Assembly: GCA_008921705.1 (NCBI GenBank)
Contig: VFFE01007128.1
Location: 1,256,770-1,320,769, forward strand
Length of the DNA stretch: 64,000 nucleotides
Direction: 5' to 3'
DNA from: Burhinus oedicnemus
Lineage: Eukaryota; Chordata; Aves; Charadriiformes; Burhinidae
Part shown: positions 41,201 to 51,090 of the stretch, one piece after another
Numbering within the stretch: position 1 is the first letter of the stretch
How the letters are laid out: every line of letters starts with the position of its first letter
Notes under the pieces: model-generated
Database searches by the model: none
Seen by the model: only the letters and a program-made list of their open reading frames with translations
Told to the model about the DNA's origin: nothing
Position numbers and translations under genes: made by a program

Positions 41201-44200
41201 CACAGGTACAACCTCATGCCACCTCCCCAAGCACACAGGGAGACAACGCGTTGGGTGTTTGCTGTGCTCAGGGAGCAGCCTGAAGCCACAGTTACCCTGG
41301 CAGGGATGTTCCCTTTGGCTCAGCCTCTTCCCTTCCTGCCTGCAAAGGTGTCTTCCCACTGCCTGCCGCCACTGCAGGCCAGACTGAGTGTGCTGGGAGG
41401 CTGTGTCAGAATGGTTGTACTAAAAGGTCTAAAAAAAGAGAAAAAGAACCCCCTATCATTTCTCTAAGTTTCTGCATGATAGGAGTAAGACAAACTGCTT
41501 AATTAAAATGTCCTAAATAGGTTTCTTGCCAAAGGGCTTGATAGAGACCTTCCAGATGAGAAACTGCATAAATAAATGGTTGGGAATATTATCCACCAGT
41601 CTCTATAGAAGTTTTAATGTGTAATGGTTGCTGGCTGTACTATTTGCTGCATACTACTAACTGTAACATCTGTAGTTTTATATCTAGACCTGGAAGTTGG
41701 TTTTATTTTATGATTTTATTTTTTGATTAGCGTTTCAGGCATCCAAAATCTGATCTGTTCAAGTTAGCTATTGAGCTCAATGAGTAGCAAGTCAAGGAAG
41801 GGAATGGTTCATTATGAGCTCATTGTCTGAAACTCACTCAAATAAATTGCTTGGTGAATATTTATGAGTTAGCTATCCATTTGATTTACTCAACAAAATG
41901 TGGATTCTGACCTTGAGTGAGATTTTGTAGATTCTGCTGAAATATTGGTAACATAGGCTACCACTGAAATCAACACCACCATTTCCAGGAAAGATCAAAA
42001 TCCCTAACACTTTACTTGAGAGACAAAAAGGAACAAAAATCATCTGTGCAGGTACAGGGAACGATTTATTATGTAGTTTCAATTTTGTTTTTTGACAAGG
42101 CACGGGCCTTCAATTCGTTTCTCCTATGAACATTAAAGAGTAAGATAACCTCCTTCAAAGAGCTTAAATTCAATGTATGTGGATTTCAGGAAAGTATAAT
42201 GATCTCCAAAACAGTTAAATTCATTATTAAAAAAGGAAAGTGCTTCATGCCTTTGTGATGGCAGTAGGGATTTTGAATATGAGATTTTTCTGAGTTTCCA
42301 AGCTTGTTTTAGACCATAATATGCTTAATAATTTTGGCTAATTCTTTAATTTGCTTTAAATTAGCTTCTTATATGAGGATATTTTCCTGATCCTTAACTT
42401 TTAGTTTACGGTAGTAAATAACAGTGAAAATTTGACTTTAATCACTTTGACACAAGATAACTTCATTGTCATAGTGTTTTAGAACATTAGGAAATTTAGT
42501 AAGGGGATTAAATTATCGCCTCTAGTAATTGCTGAGGATAACAATACTCTTTTGACCCAGCAGTTCCAAAAGCACGTAATTGAGTCTCCTTGGGCACTGA
42601 GAAAGTGTTCAATGCTGTCTTTTAATGGTATTTTTGGAATAATTACACTACTGGGTGATCATTCTGTGCAATTTTACTTGTCTGCTAAGAATCTTTAAAT
42701 CTTCCAAAGCTCTCCTTTCACTTCTAGAAACCCTTTCTTGTTGTATTATTACAGAAAGAAGGATAATATAGAAAATTGAGCAAAACAGCATTTTGCTTTT
42801 TTAATGTTGGATTCATTTAGTTTTAGTTATTGAATTATCACCTGCCTTATTTATGGTACAGGCAAAACATGTAATACCTATGCCATAAACAAAAAGGGGT
42901 TTAAAATTTGTAACAGACTTCAATTGCACTGACCCTAGTGGTAATCCTAGTGGATTTCAGTGGGACCAGGTAGAGACTAAGATGCTGCTGAGTAAAAAAA
43001 AGGCCAGAAGGCTCACAACATTTGCTCTCACACTCAGCTCACTTGTAGAATGGAGCAGTAGAAGATAGGAGGCAATTCTGTGAAGAATGTTTCTGACCTG
43101 ATTAAAAATGTGAGCTAATTATTTTTATAATCCAAGCATTACATGATTAATTTAAAACTAAAGATAGATTTTTTTTTTTTGTACTAAATATGAAATAACT
43201 GGATTTAATGAAAGCTAAGTTGCAGATGTTTAGAGCCCTGAATTTTGCCTCGCATAAAACATGATGGTGTTAATGCTGGTGCAAACATCTGTAATTTACA
43301 GGTGAATCAGTCAATTCACTGCTGGGGCTGTGGCTCCGACTGTAGAACATTTGAGTCCTTAGGAGCAAGTGCAGGGTAGAAGCTTGTATTTGCATGTAAC
43401 TGAGTGCTCTGCTTCAGTTTATGTATTTGTAATGTGAAGCTTCGTAAAAAAAATATTTTTAAATTTATGAAATTGGCATAATCTTTTTATTTGTCTGTCT
43501 TTGCCTGCCTTTCTTCCTGTCTCTCTCTATCACTGTCTCTCATAAATCTCTGCCATCTGCCAGTTGGTAAGGAGCATCATAGGAACACATGGCTATAATC
43601 GATAAAAGCAGAGAAGCTTTAGTCCTACTTGGTCACTCTCAGAAAAAAGAAATTCATAGTGATTTTAAGAAGAAAATTTTTTTTCTGCAGCTACAAAATT
43701 TCATTTTTCCCCACTATGTCATTTTTCTTTAATCATTAGAGGTTAGCTTAAGGCTGATGCATGTAACTTAATATCCCTATCAAAATTGCTATTATTCATT
43801 ATGTTTTTTTCTATGTCATCAAGGCTGAGAGGTAATAAAGGCACAGCATGGTAGTGTTAAGCTGGAAAGAGATCTTGCACTGAAATCAGAAATCTAAAGG
43901 CAACAGAAGAATGTTGTTATGTATATAAATCAGGCTAGAAGAAAGGTGGGCTAGAAGAGTTTAAAATTTCCCTGACTTTTTGCATCGAGCTTAGTATTTG
44001 TTATAACCAATCTTTCTTTAATTCACTGCTGCACTCTGCTGCAAATGACATGTGTATTTATTTCTACATCTTGATTCTGTTTAGTTTGCTAAGGCAAATA
44101 ACAGAAATTCCTGTGATTAATTCTGGTAATAATAAATGTTTATGTCAAATAAAAATATGACATACATTAGCATCAACACAAAATACAAATTGCATATTGC

Positions 44201-44942
44201 ATTCTATTTTTCCAGTAAAAAGGGAACACTTTGTTCATATCAAGGCATTTACAAGGTGTTTTGTCATTTCCAAATACTATTAACTGTGTTGCTGGATTCC
44301 TTGGTGTCGTATTACTGCACCCATGCCATCTTCTTGTCTAGACTGTACCCTCCTACAACAGATTTTCAAACAGATTTCACCTGTGCTCTATCAAGGGACA
44401 CAAATATTTACCTGTAATGTCAAGTCTAAATTAAGGATACATTTCTCCTTGCGCTATGTATTCAGCAGAGTGAAAAAAAAAAATATGACAGGCTGATATT
44501 CCCCCTAGAATTTCTATATTTGTAAGGACAGTGCTTTTCCTCAGAGGTGCCGTGCCCCTTCTCTATCCAGTCTTGCCTATCTCTGTGTGATAAGCACTAT
44601 GCAGATTTTGAAGAAAAACAGCCACCGTGCCCTCAAATACCTGACAAGCTAATTGCTAAGCTGAGAGAGACCTGCTAAATCCCTCAAAATGCCAAACAAA
44701 TTAGTGAAGAGTAAAACAGCTGCTTTTAAAAAGGTGCTGATGACTTTCAGTGTGCTTCCGACACCTGGGCATTGCAATTTAGAGGATGGGAGCTGGAGTC
44801 TGAGGGACTCTTTCCAGTCATGTCATCGTGGTCTGCTAGGGCTCTGGTGAGACGCTTCAGCCCTTATGCCCCTTGCACTGATGCCTTCTGTCTATGGAGC
44901 AGTGAGAAATAAGTCAAATTCTTTAAGGAGTATATTTGAGGA
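35261..44942. other. Single-copy non-coding DNA (no gene seen)
   Basis: AT-rich with only short open frames, the longest 95 codons (minus strand, 36093-36380), without recognisable domains. Small features include a 13-base A run near 39028, an 11-base T run near 43170 and a pyrimidine-rich CT tract near 43505-43540. A stretch near 43232-43330 (from GAGCCCTGAATTTTGCC) vaguely recalls the palindromic relics at 16.3 and 49.4 kb, but no matching inverted end is visible. Confidence 0.55.
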
Positions 44943-45018
44943 GAATCACAGAATCACAGGGGTTGGAAGGGACCTCTGGAGATCATCTAGTCCAACCCCC
45001 TTGCCACAGCAGGATCAC

Positions 45019-47205
45019 CTAGAGCAGGTTGCACAGGATGGCATCCAGGCGGGTTTGGAATGTCTCCAGAGTCGGAGACTCCACCACCTCTCTGGGCAGC
45101 CTCTTCCAGTGCTCTGCCACCCACAAAGGAAAGAAGTTCCTCCTCATGTTTAGATGGAACTTCCTATGTTCAACTTTGTGCCCATTACCTCTTGTCCTAT
45201 CACTGGGCACCACTGCAAAAAGACTGTTGCCATCCTCCCGGCACCCTCCCTTTAAGTATTTGTAAGCATTGATGAGATCCCCTCTGAGTCTTCTCTTCTC
45301 CAGACTAAACAGACCCAAGTCCCTCAGCCTTTCCTCATAAGAAAGATGTTCCAACTCCCTAATCATCTTTGTAGCCCTTTGCTGTACCCTCTCCAGCAGT
45401 TCCCTGTCCTTGAACTGGGGAGTCCAGAAATGGATACAGTACTCCAGATGCAGCCTCACCAGGGCAGAGAAGAGGGGGAGGATAACCTCCCGTGACCTGC
45501 TTGCCACACACCTCTTGATGTACCTCAGGATGCCATTGGCCTTCTTGGCCACAAGGGCACATTGCTGGCTCATGGTCATCCTGTTGTCCATCAGGACTCC
45601 CAGGTCCCTTTCCACAGGGCTGCTTTCCAGCAGGTCAGCCCCTAACCTGTACTGGTGCATGGGGTTATTCCTCCCCAAGTGCAGCACCTTACACTTGCCC
45701 TTGTTGAATTCCATTAGATTTCTCTCTGCCCAACTCTCCAGCCTGTCCAGGTCATGCTGAATGGCAGCACAGCCTTCTGGTGTGTCAGCCACTCCTCCCA
45801 GTTTTGTGTCATCAGCAAACTTGCTGCTGGTACCCTCTATCCCTTCATCCAGGTCATTGATGAATATGTTGAACAGGACTGGACCCAGTACTGACCCCTG
45901 GAGAACACCACTTGTCACAGACCTCCAGCTAGACTCCGTGCCACTAGTCATAATGCTCTGAGCTCTATCTGCCAGCCAGTTTTTAATCCACCTCACTGTC
46001 CATTCACCCAACCCACATTTCCTAAGCTTGCCTATGAGGATGCTGTGGGAGACAGTGCCAAAAGCCTTGCTGAAGTCAAGGTAGACAACATCCACCGCCC
46101 TCCCCTCATCTATTCTTCCAGTCATGCTGTTGCAGAAGGCTATCAGATTAGTCAGACATGACTTCCCCTTGGTGAATCCATGTTGGCTACTTCTGATAAC
46201 CTTCTTTTTCCCCAGATGCTTTGAGATGATGCCCAGAACAAGCTGTTCCATCATCTTTCCAGGGATGGAGGCGAGGCTGACTGGCCTGTAGTTTCCCGGG
46301 TCTTCCTTCTTGCCCTTTTTGAAGACTGGAGTGACATTGGCTTTCCTCCAGTCTTCAGGCACCTCGCCTGTTCTCCAGGACCTTTCAAAGATGATGGATA
46401 GCGGCCCAGCAATGACTTCTGCCAGCTCCCTCAGCACTCGCGGGTGCATCCCATCAGGACCCATGGACTTGTGGATGTCCAGTTTACTTAACTGATCTCT
46501 AACTTGATCCTCCTCAACCAAGGGAAAGTCCTCCTTCCTCCAGACTTTCTCTGTTACTTGTAAATTCTGGGACTCCTGAGGGCTGGCCTGAGCAGTAAAG
46601 ACTGAAGCAAAGAAGGCATTCAGTAATTCCGCCTTCTCTGCATCATCTGTCGCCATGGCCCCTGTCTCATTCAACAGCAGGCCCACATTTTCACTAGTTT
46701 TCCTTTTGCCTCCAATGTACTTGAAGAAACCCTTCCTGTTGACCTTGACGTCCCTTGCCAGATTTAATTCCAAGGAGGCTTTGGCTTTCCTCGTTTCATC
46801 CCTGCATTCTCTGGCAGCATTCTTGTAGTCTTCCCAAGTGGTCAGTCCCTTCTTCCACTTAGCGTAAACTTCCTTCTTCCACTTGAGCTTTTTCAGAAGC
46901 TCCCTGCTCAACCATGAAGGTCTCCTGTTTCCCTTGCTTGATTTCTTGCTCTTAGGGATGCACCGATCCTGAGCTTGGAGGAAGTGATACTTGAATATCA
47001 ACCAGCTCTCTTGACCCCCCCTACCCTCTAGAGCCCTAACCCATGGGATTTCTCCAAGCAGTTTCTTGAAGAGATCAAAGTTAGCCCTCCTGAAGTCCAA
47101 GGTTGCAACCCTACTTGTTGTTTTATGCCTACTGCACATAATCCTGAACTCGATCTTCTCATGATCACTACAGCCAAGGCTGTCCCCAACCTTAATGTCC
47201 TCCAC
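45019..47205 (-). CDS. CR1 ORF2 C-terminal part: reverse transcriptase, 728 codons still open
   Basis: The frame begins at a GTG that is only the first start-like codon after the frameshift, not a real start; in an intact element this is a continuation of the endonuclease. Residues 11-16 hold GCSDHE, the end of the endonuclease. The reverse transcriptase follows: NYRPVSL at 305-311, motif A YLDFSKAF at 375-382 with the catalytic Asp377, [11 protein letters not shown] at 432-442, and motif C FADDTK at 463-468 with both metal-binding Asp. The normally conserved Asp after AF in motif A is Gly (residue 383). The C-terminal block runs through [15 protein letters not shown] and [10 protein letters not shown] to the normal end DAILCNLL and a stop at 45019, 76 bases before the element terminus. 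Length to the end matches the family with no visible indel. It has no independent start codon or known promoter, so expression is doubtful; functionally it is best treated as part of a dead element. Confidence 0.85.
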   Translation of the reverse strand: MEDIKVGDSLGCSDHEKIEFRIMCSRHKTTSRVATLDFRRANFDLFKKLLGEIPWVRALEGRGGQESWLIFKYHFLQAQDRCIPKSKKSSKGNRRPSWLSRELLKKLKWKKEVYAKWKKGLTTWEDYKNAARECRDETRKAKASLELNLARDVKVNRKGFFKYIGGKRKTSENVGLLLNETGAMATDDAEKAELLNAFFASVFTAQASPQESQNLQVTEKVWRKEDFPLVEEDQVRDQLSKLDIHKSMGPDGMHPRVLRELAEVIAGPLSIIFERSWRTGEVPEDWRKANVTPVFKKGKKEDPGNYRPVSLASIPGKMMEQLVLGIISKHLGKKKVIRSSQHGFTKGKSCLTNLIAFCNSMTGRIDEGRAVDVVYLDFSKAFGTVSHSILIGKLRKCGLGEWTVRWIKNWLADRAQSIMTSGTESSWRSVTSGVLQGSVLGPVLFNIFINDLDEGIEGTSSKFADDTKLGGVADTPEGCAAIQHDLDRLESWAERNLMEFNKGKCKVLHLGRNNPMHQYRLGADLLESSPVERDLGVLMDNRMTMSQQCALVAKKANGILRYIKRCVASRSREVILPLFSALVRLHLEYCIHFWTPQFKDRELLERVQQRATKMIRELEHLSYEERLRDLGLFSLEKRRLRGDLINAYKYLKGGCREDGNSLFAVVPSDRTRGNGHKVEHRKFHLNMRRNFFPLWVAEHWKRLPREVVESPTLETFQTRLDAILCNLL

Positions 47206-47929
47206 CAGTCCCTCTTCGTCAGTACTAGGTCCAGTAGTACACCTCTCCTTGTTGGCTCCTCCACCACCTGAGTCAAAAAGTTATCATCAAGACACTGGAG
47301 GAACCTCCTGGACTGTACCTGCCTAGCTGTGTAGCCTCCCCAGCAGATATCAGGGTGATTTAAGTCCCACATGAGAACCAAGGCCTGTGATTGTGAGGCG
47401 GCTCTCAGCTGCCTGCAGAAGGCCTCATCAACTTCTGCATCCTGATCAGGTGGCCTGTAATAAACCCCCACAACAGTGTCTCTCATGTTAGCCTGCTCCT
47501 TAATCCTTACCCACAAGCTCTCGACTCTCTCTTCATCTGCCCCTAAGGAGAGCTTGATACATTCCAGTTCTCTCTCACATAAAGAGCAACTCCACCACCT
47601 CACCTTGCTGGCCTGTCTTTCCTAAAGAGGACATAGCCATCCATGACAGCATTCCAGTCATGTGAGCTATCCTACCATGTCTCAGTAATTGCAATGAGAT
47701 CATGGCCCTGCGACCACACACAGATCTCCATTTCTTCCTGTTTGTTCCCCATGCTGCGTGCATTGGTGTATAAGCGTTTCAGAGAGGCAGATGAACATGC
47801 AGTTTTTGCCCTTGAGGGGCGGTAGGCCTTCTGATTCTCAAAAATACCAGCACACTGCTCCACAAGTGCTGGGCTACTGCACCCGGGTGCCTCTCCAGCG
47901 AGCCCAGTTACATCCCCGTCCCTCTTCAA
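47206..47929 (-). pseudogene. CR1 ORF2 N-terminal part: APE-type endonuclease, broken
   Basis: This region would nick the target DNA to prime reverse transcription. Visible motifs are YTNARSMGNKQEE (the early Asn block), DLIAITETW (the Glu block), VVGVYYRPPDQD, and DLNHPDICW, with the Asp and Asn of the expected GDFNHPD block kept but its Gly and Phe changed to Trp and Leu. The SDH block (GCSDHE) lies just inside the next segment. The frame opens at 47929, in a different frame from ORF1, whose stop is only a few bases upstream. Lesions are TAG at 47672-47674 (expected Trp), TGA at 47600-47602 (expected Arg or Gln), a one-base loss near 47568-47572, and a frame change near 47205-47225 that looks like a loss of about four bases. 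No full endonuclease could be made from this copy. Confidence 0.85.
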
Positions 47930-47931
47930 AT

Positions 47932-48894
47932 CTAGTTTAAAGCTATCTCAGTGAGTCCTGCTAACTGTTGTCCTACAACCCTTTTCCCCCTGCGAGCTAG
48001 GCTTTTCCCATCTGTTACCGGCAGGCCTGGTGTCCTGTAAATGAAGCCATGGTCAAAGAACACGAAGTCCTGCTGGTAGCATCAGTCTTGGAGCCAGGCG
48101 TTGATCTGCTGGCTCTTCCTGTTTACCCCCTCATCATTCCCCACAACTGGAGGGATAGAGGAGAACATGACTTGTGCTCCCGATCCCTCGACCAGTCATC
48201 CCAAGGCCCTGAAATCTCTCTTCATTGCCCTTGGACTTCTCCTCCCTACTTCATCACTGCCTACCTGAAAGACCAGAGGGGGATAATAATCTGAGGGCCG
48301 TACTAGGGATGGAAGTTTCTTCTTTACATCATTAACTCAGGCACCAGGGAGGCAGCAGGCTTCCCTATATAGCGGGTCCGGTCTACATATCAGACCTTCC
48401 ATTCCCTTCAGAAGCGAGTCACCTATGACAATGACCTGTCTTTTATTTTTTATTGAGATGGTTTCGATGCGGGGGGTGGTCCAACTAGGCCTCGACGAGA
48501 TCTCCAAGTTGGAAGGACTATCATCCTCACCCTTGTCCAGTTCCCCTCACAGAGCACTGTACCTGTTCTGCATTGGCATCTGGGAAGGTGGGGTAGTCAC
48601 TGGGCAGACACGCCTGCGGTGCCTGTTGCGCCGGGCAGGAACATCTTGCCATCGCCCCCTGTTCTCCAAGTCACCATGTTCAGTCAGTTGGAGAGAGGAC
48701 AGGGAGTTCTCTGTAGCACAAGCTCTGTCTGCCTGCTGGGTTTCTCTCATGGGAGGCAGGGTACGACTCCAAGAAGAGGCAGTAGGTGGCACATGAGGTC
48801 CCTCCTGTTGGGGAGGACTGGACAAAGCAAGGAGGGAGGGAAGGGTCTCCCTTACACTCATCACCAGCTCCTGTCTTTTCTGCTTGTTTCTTTT
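47932..48894 (-). pseudogene. CR1 ORF1 (GDSL esterase-like), 5'-truncated and broken
   Basis: A single minus-strand frame carries the C-terminal part of CR1 ORF1, the protein thought to package element RNA. It has a basic Arg-rich stretch (VPARRNRHRRRVCP, about 48605-48650), then the esterase block with VIVIGDSLLKG (about 48385-48435), then FFDHG and TDGKSLARRGKR, ending EIALN and TAG at 47932-47934. Four internal TGA codons interrupt it: 48547-48549, 48337-48339, 48196-48198 and 48082-48084. All sit where I would expect Arg, Gln or Trp, so single C-to-T changes can explain most. The family normally has DG-x-H near the end, where the His completes the SGNH-type catalytic set. Here it reads DGKSL, so the His is gone. 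No frameshift is seen across the 960 bases. The start codon and N-terminus are not present. Confidence 0.85.
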
Positions 48895-49390
48895 CTAGAG
48901 AGCAAGCGCTGTGATAATGTACACAGCAGTTTTGTAGGGCTACTGTAAAAGTCAATCCACTAAGTTCTCCTGCTTGTGAATGGGAAAAATTGTAAATTAA
49001 AAGTTCTTTCTCTTAAGTAATATAACTTTGATAAGGGCTGGGGCAATGATCAAATACTTACAACCCAGCCAAACATCCTTAGGAAATGCTACTCATTCAA
49101 ACATCTTTAAGGGAGAAAGCATGTCTCTGGACTCCTATCTGAAGTGTTTCTCAAAGGCTGGTGTGTCTCAGAGGAGACTTTTGCCTTGCTCTTGAACCTG
49201 TTGCTTTTAATTACAAAGCTTCCTTTGTCTTTAGTGGTATAAAATCAGTCTTTCAGATTTCCTCCATCAAAACTCTTCCGCATTTATCTATTACAAATTG
49301 ATGTAGCAATTCCTCAACAAGTTAACACTGACAAAAAGTTTAGGATTCACAGTACTGGGGATGAGAGAGAGAAAAATAGATGATAAACAT

Positions 49391-49472
49391 GGCTAAATTT
49401 TACAGGCTTTAGCACATAGCATTCCCATTGAGGTAAACACAAATTCTTAATTCAAAACAGTAGAATTTGGCC
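49391..49472. mobile_element. 82-bp palindromic MITE-like element
   Basis: GGCTAAATTTTAC at 49391-49403 is an 11 of 13 inverted match to GTAGAATTTGGCC at 49460-49472. The interior contains TTCCCATTGAGG, which resembles the TCAATGGGA-type centre of short palindromic elements known from amniotes. No coding capacity, so if mobile it depended on another transposase. Flanking duplications were not resolved by eye. Confidence 0.5.
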
Positions 49473-49903
49473 TAGTGAGACAAATTGATTTCTGATTCTT
49501 CTGAGGCAGCAGTGAAATGAGAAATCGAATTTATATCTACTATACGGCTTTTTCATCAATGTTGGGAGCACAAACCATTTTTAAAAGTGGACTGCAATTG
49601 CCCTTGGCTATATAAATTAGTCCTCAAAAGGAAAAAAGGTCTGTGTCCAACTTCTAAATTGTTAGTATCTTGCACTGGCAGAAACAGGTTCATAAAAGCA
49701 TCAGATGAATTACGTTTAATGACTGAAATGAAGAAGCTCTTGTGCTTATTTACCTGGAGTCTATTTAAATAGAAATATGGCTTCATAAGTTACAGTTAGT
49801 TGCAAGGGACAATATCATGTTGAGAAAATTGCAAAAATCATCTCCATCTCCATAGTTATAGAAACATGATCAAAACATGTTAATCATATGTATTTTTATG
49901 TGC

Positions 49904-49963
49904 TGGTTTTGGTTTGTTGTTTTGTTGTTGTTGTTGTGGTTTGTTTGGTTTTTTTTTTTTTTT
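49904..49963. repeat. GTT/GTTT-rich simple repeat with T run
   Basis: The tract runs from TGGTTTTGGTTTGTTGTTTTG through a (TTG)n stretch to TTTGG and an uninterrupted run of about 15 T. It is an impure microsatellite. Confidence 0.8.
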
Positions 49964-50565
49964 CTTAAGTAACTATTTTTTACCTGGGGCTTTTTAAAAA
50001 TAGGGATATAAAAATATTTTTTAAAATCAGAAATACCCTGCTATATTGAAGATGAAACTAAAATAAGCCTAGTGCTATTTCTATCAATCTTTTTTGTATT
50101 TATTGGCATACTGGTCTGAGGAGGAGGAAGGTTATTTTCAAGATTCCTTGAAGCTGTTGCAGAAATTTCAGTATGTTTGAGAGTCAACGTATTGAAGAAA
50201 TCAATGTTATGACAAAATATTTGCAACTGAGTGGTCAGCACAGATTATGGAGCCCTGCTAACACTTAATGTTCCCACTGCTAAAAATCAGAGACAATGAC
50301 CAATACACAGCAACACAAATGAGTGTTGATAGGGCCCTTTCAGTGGAAGAGAGAGATGCAAGTTCCTGTTACTTATATCTGGAACAGACTATTAGTAAAT
50401 CTGTGGTGATCGAGAGGTTTCAGGCTGTTATTGCCATGAGAAAGGCACCAGTAACACGCTCTTTGGTTAGTGCTGACTACTGATGTGGTTTTCCATATTC
50501 AGAAGAGCACCTAGGGGCTAAATGGGTTTTTAAAGCTAATATTACTTAAATGAAAAAATTCTGGA

Positions 50566-51090
50566 ATCCCACCTACATTCGGCCTCCCCACGCTTCTTAG
50601 CCTTTACTTTATTTCCAGCTTCCCACCACCTTTCAGCCTGTGACTGAAAGAGGGTGGGAGGCTGAAAAGGTCATGGGAGACAGGAAATAAATTAGTCTAA
50701 AGTAGGTGGGAGGCTGAAAGGGGGTGGGAGGCCTAGAAATAAAGTAAAGGCTAAAGTGGGTGGTAGATCAAAATGGGGTTGGAGCCGGGTAGTAAACTAG
50801 AGGCCAAAAGGTTTGGGGAGGGTGGGAGGCCAGGAAAAAAGTAGTGGTCGAAAGGGGTGGGAGGCTGAAAGTTTGTGTGAGGCTGGAAATAAAGTAGAGA
50901 TGAAAGGGGTCGGTAGGCCGAAATGTCATTGGAGTCCCAAAATAAAATAGAGGCTGGAAGGGGGAGGAGGACGAAAGTGGGTTAGAGGCCAAAAGTGGGT
51001 TGGAGTCCCCAGAAGGCTGGGAGGCCAGAAAGAAACTAGAGGCCAGAAGGTGTTGGAGGCTGTAAACAGAGGCTAAGGGGGTGTGAGGCC
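50566..51090. repeat. Diverged minisatellite, unit about 52 bp, first unit inverted
   Basis: The unit resembles AGGCTGAAAGGGGTGGGAGG followed by CCAGAAATAAAGTAGAGG. The A-rich landmark (GGAAATAAAGTAG-type) recurs at about 50683, 50735, 50787, 50833, 50885, 50938, 51027 and 51061. Most steps are 46-53 bp and two irregular steps indicate partial units. Units are strongly diverged, so the array is old. At the left edge, 50597-50639 is the reverse complement of a unit and pairs with 50711-50753, leaving a 71-base loop. A 134-codon open frame on the minus strand (50768-51172) is a product of the repeat and not a gene. Confidence 0.85.

Larger units (their letters stand above)
44943..48895 (-). mobile_element. 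Near full-length CR1 non-LTR retrotransposon
   Basis: On the minus strand the order is partial ORF1, ORF2 (endonuclease then reverse transcriptase), a short 3' UTR (44943-45018) with the family core TTGGACTAGATGATC, and a terminus of two ATTCTGTG-type octamers. CR1 inserts by target-primed reverse transcription, normally without a poly(A) tail or clean target duplication, and neither is seen here. The copy is about 3.95 kb; intact members are, from memory, about 4.5 kb. The 5' limit is set where CR1 ORF1 similarity stops, near an in-frame TAG at 48895-48897, so the N-terminal part of ORF1 and the 5' UTR are missing. Decay is uneven: the 5' half has many lesions, while the last 2.2 kb is an open frame. 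Confidence 0.95.
48896..50565. other. Single-copy non-coding DNA between CR1 and the minisatellite
   Basis: No gene seen apart from the palindromic element at 49391-49472 and a GTT/T-rich simple repeat at 49904-49963, which are listed separately. Open frames are at most 76 codons. Confidence 0.55.

Noticed and set aside
43232..43330. Possible further palindromic short element (GAGCCCTGAATTTTGCC start)
   Set aside because: No inverted partner end could be found.
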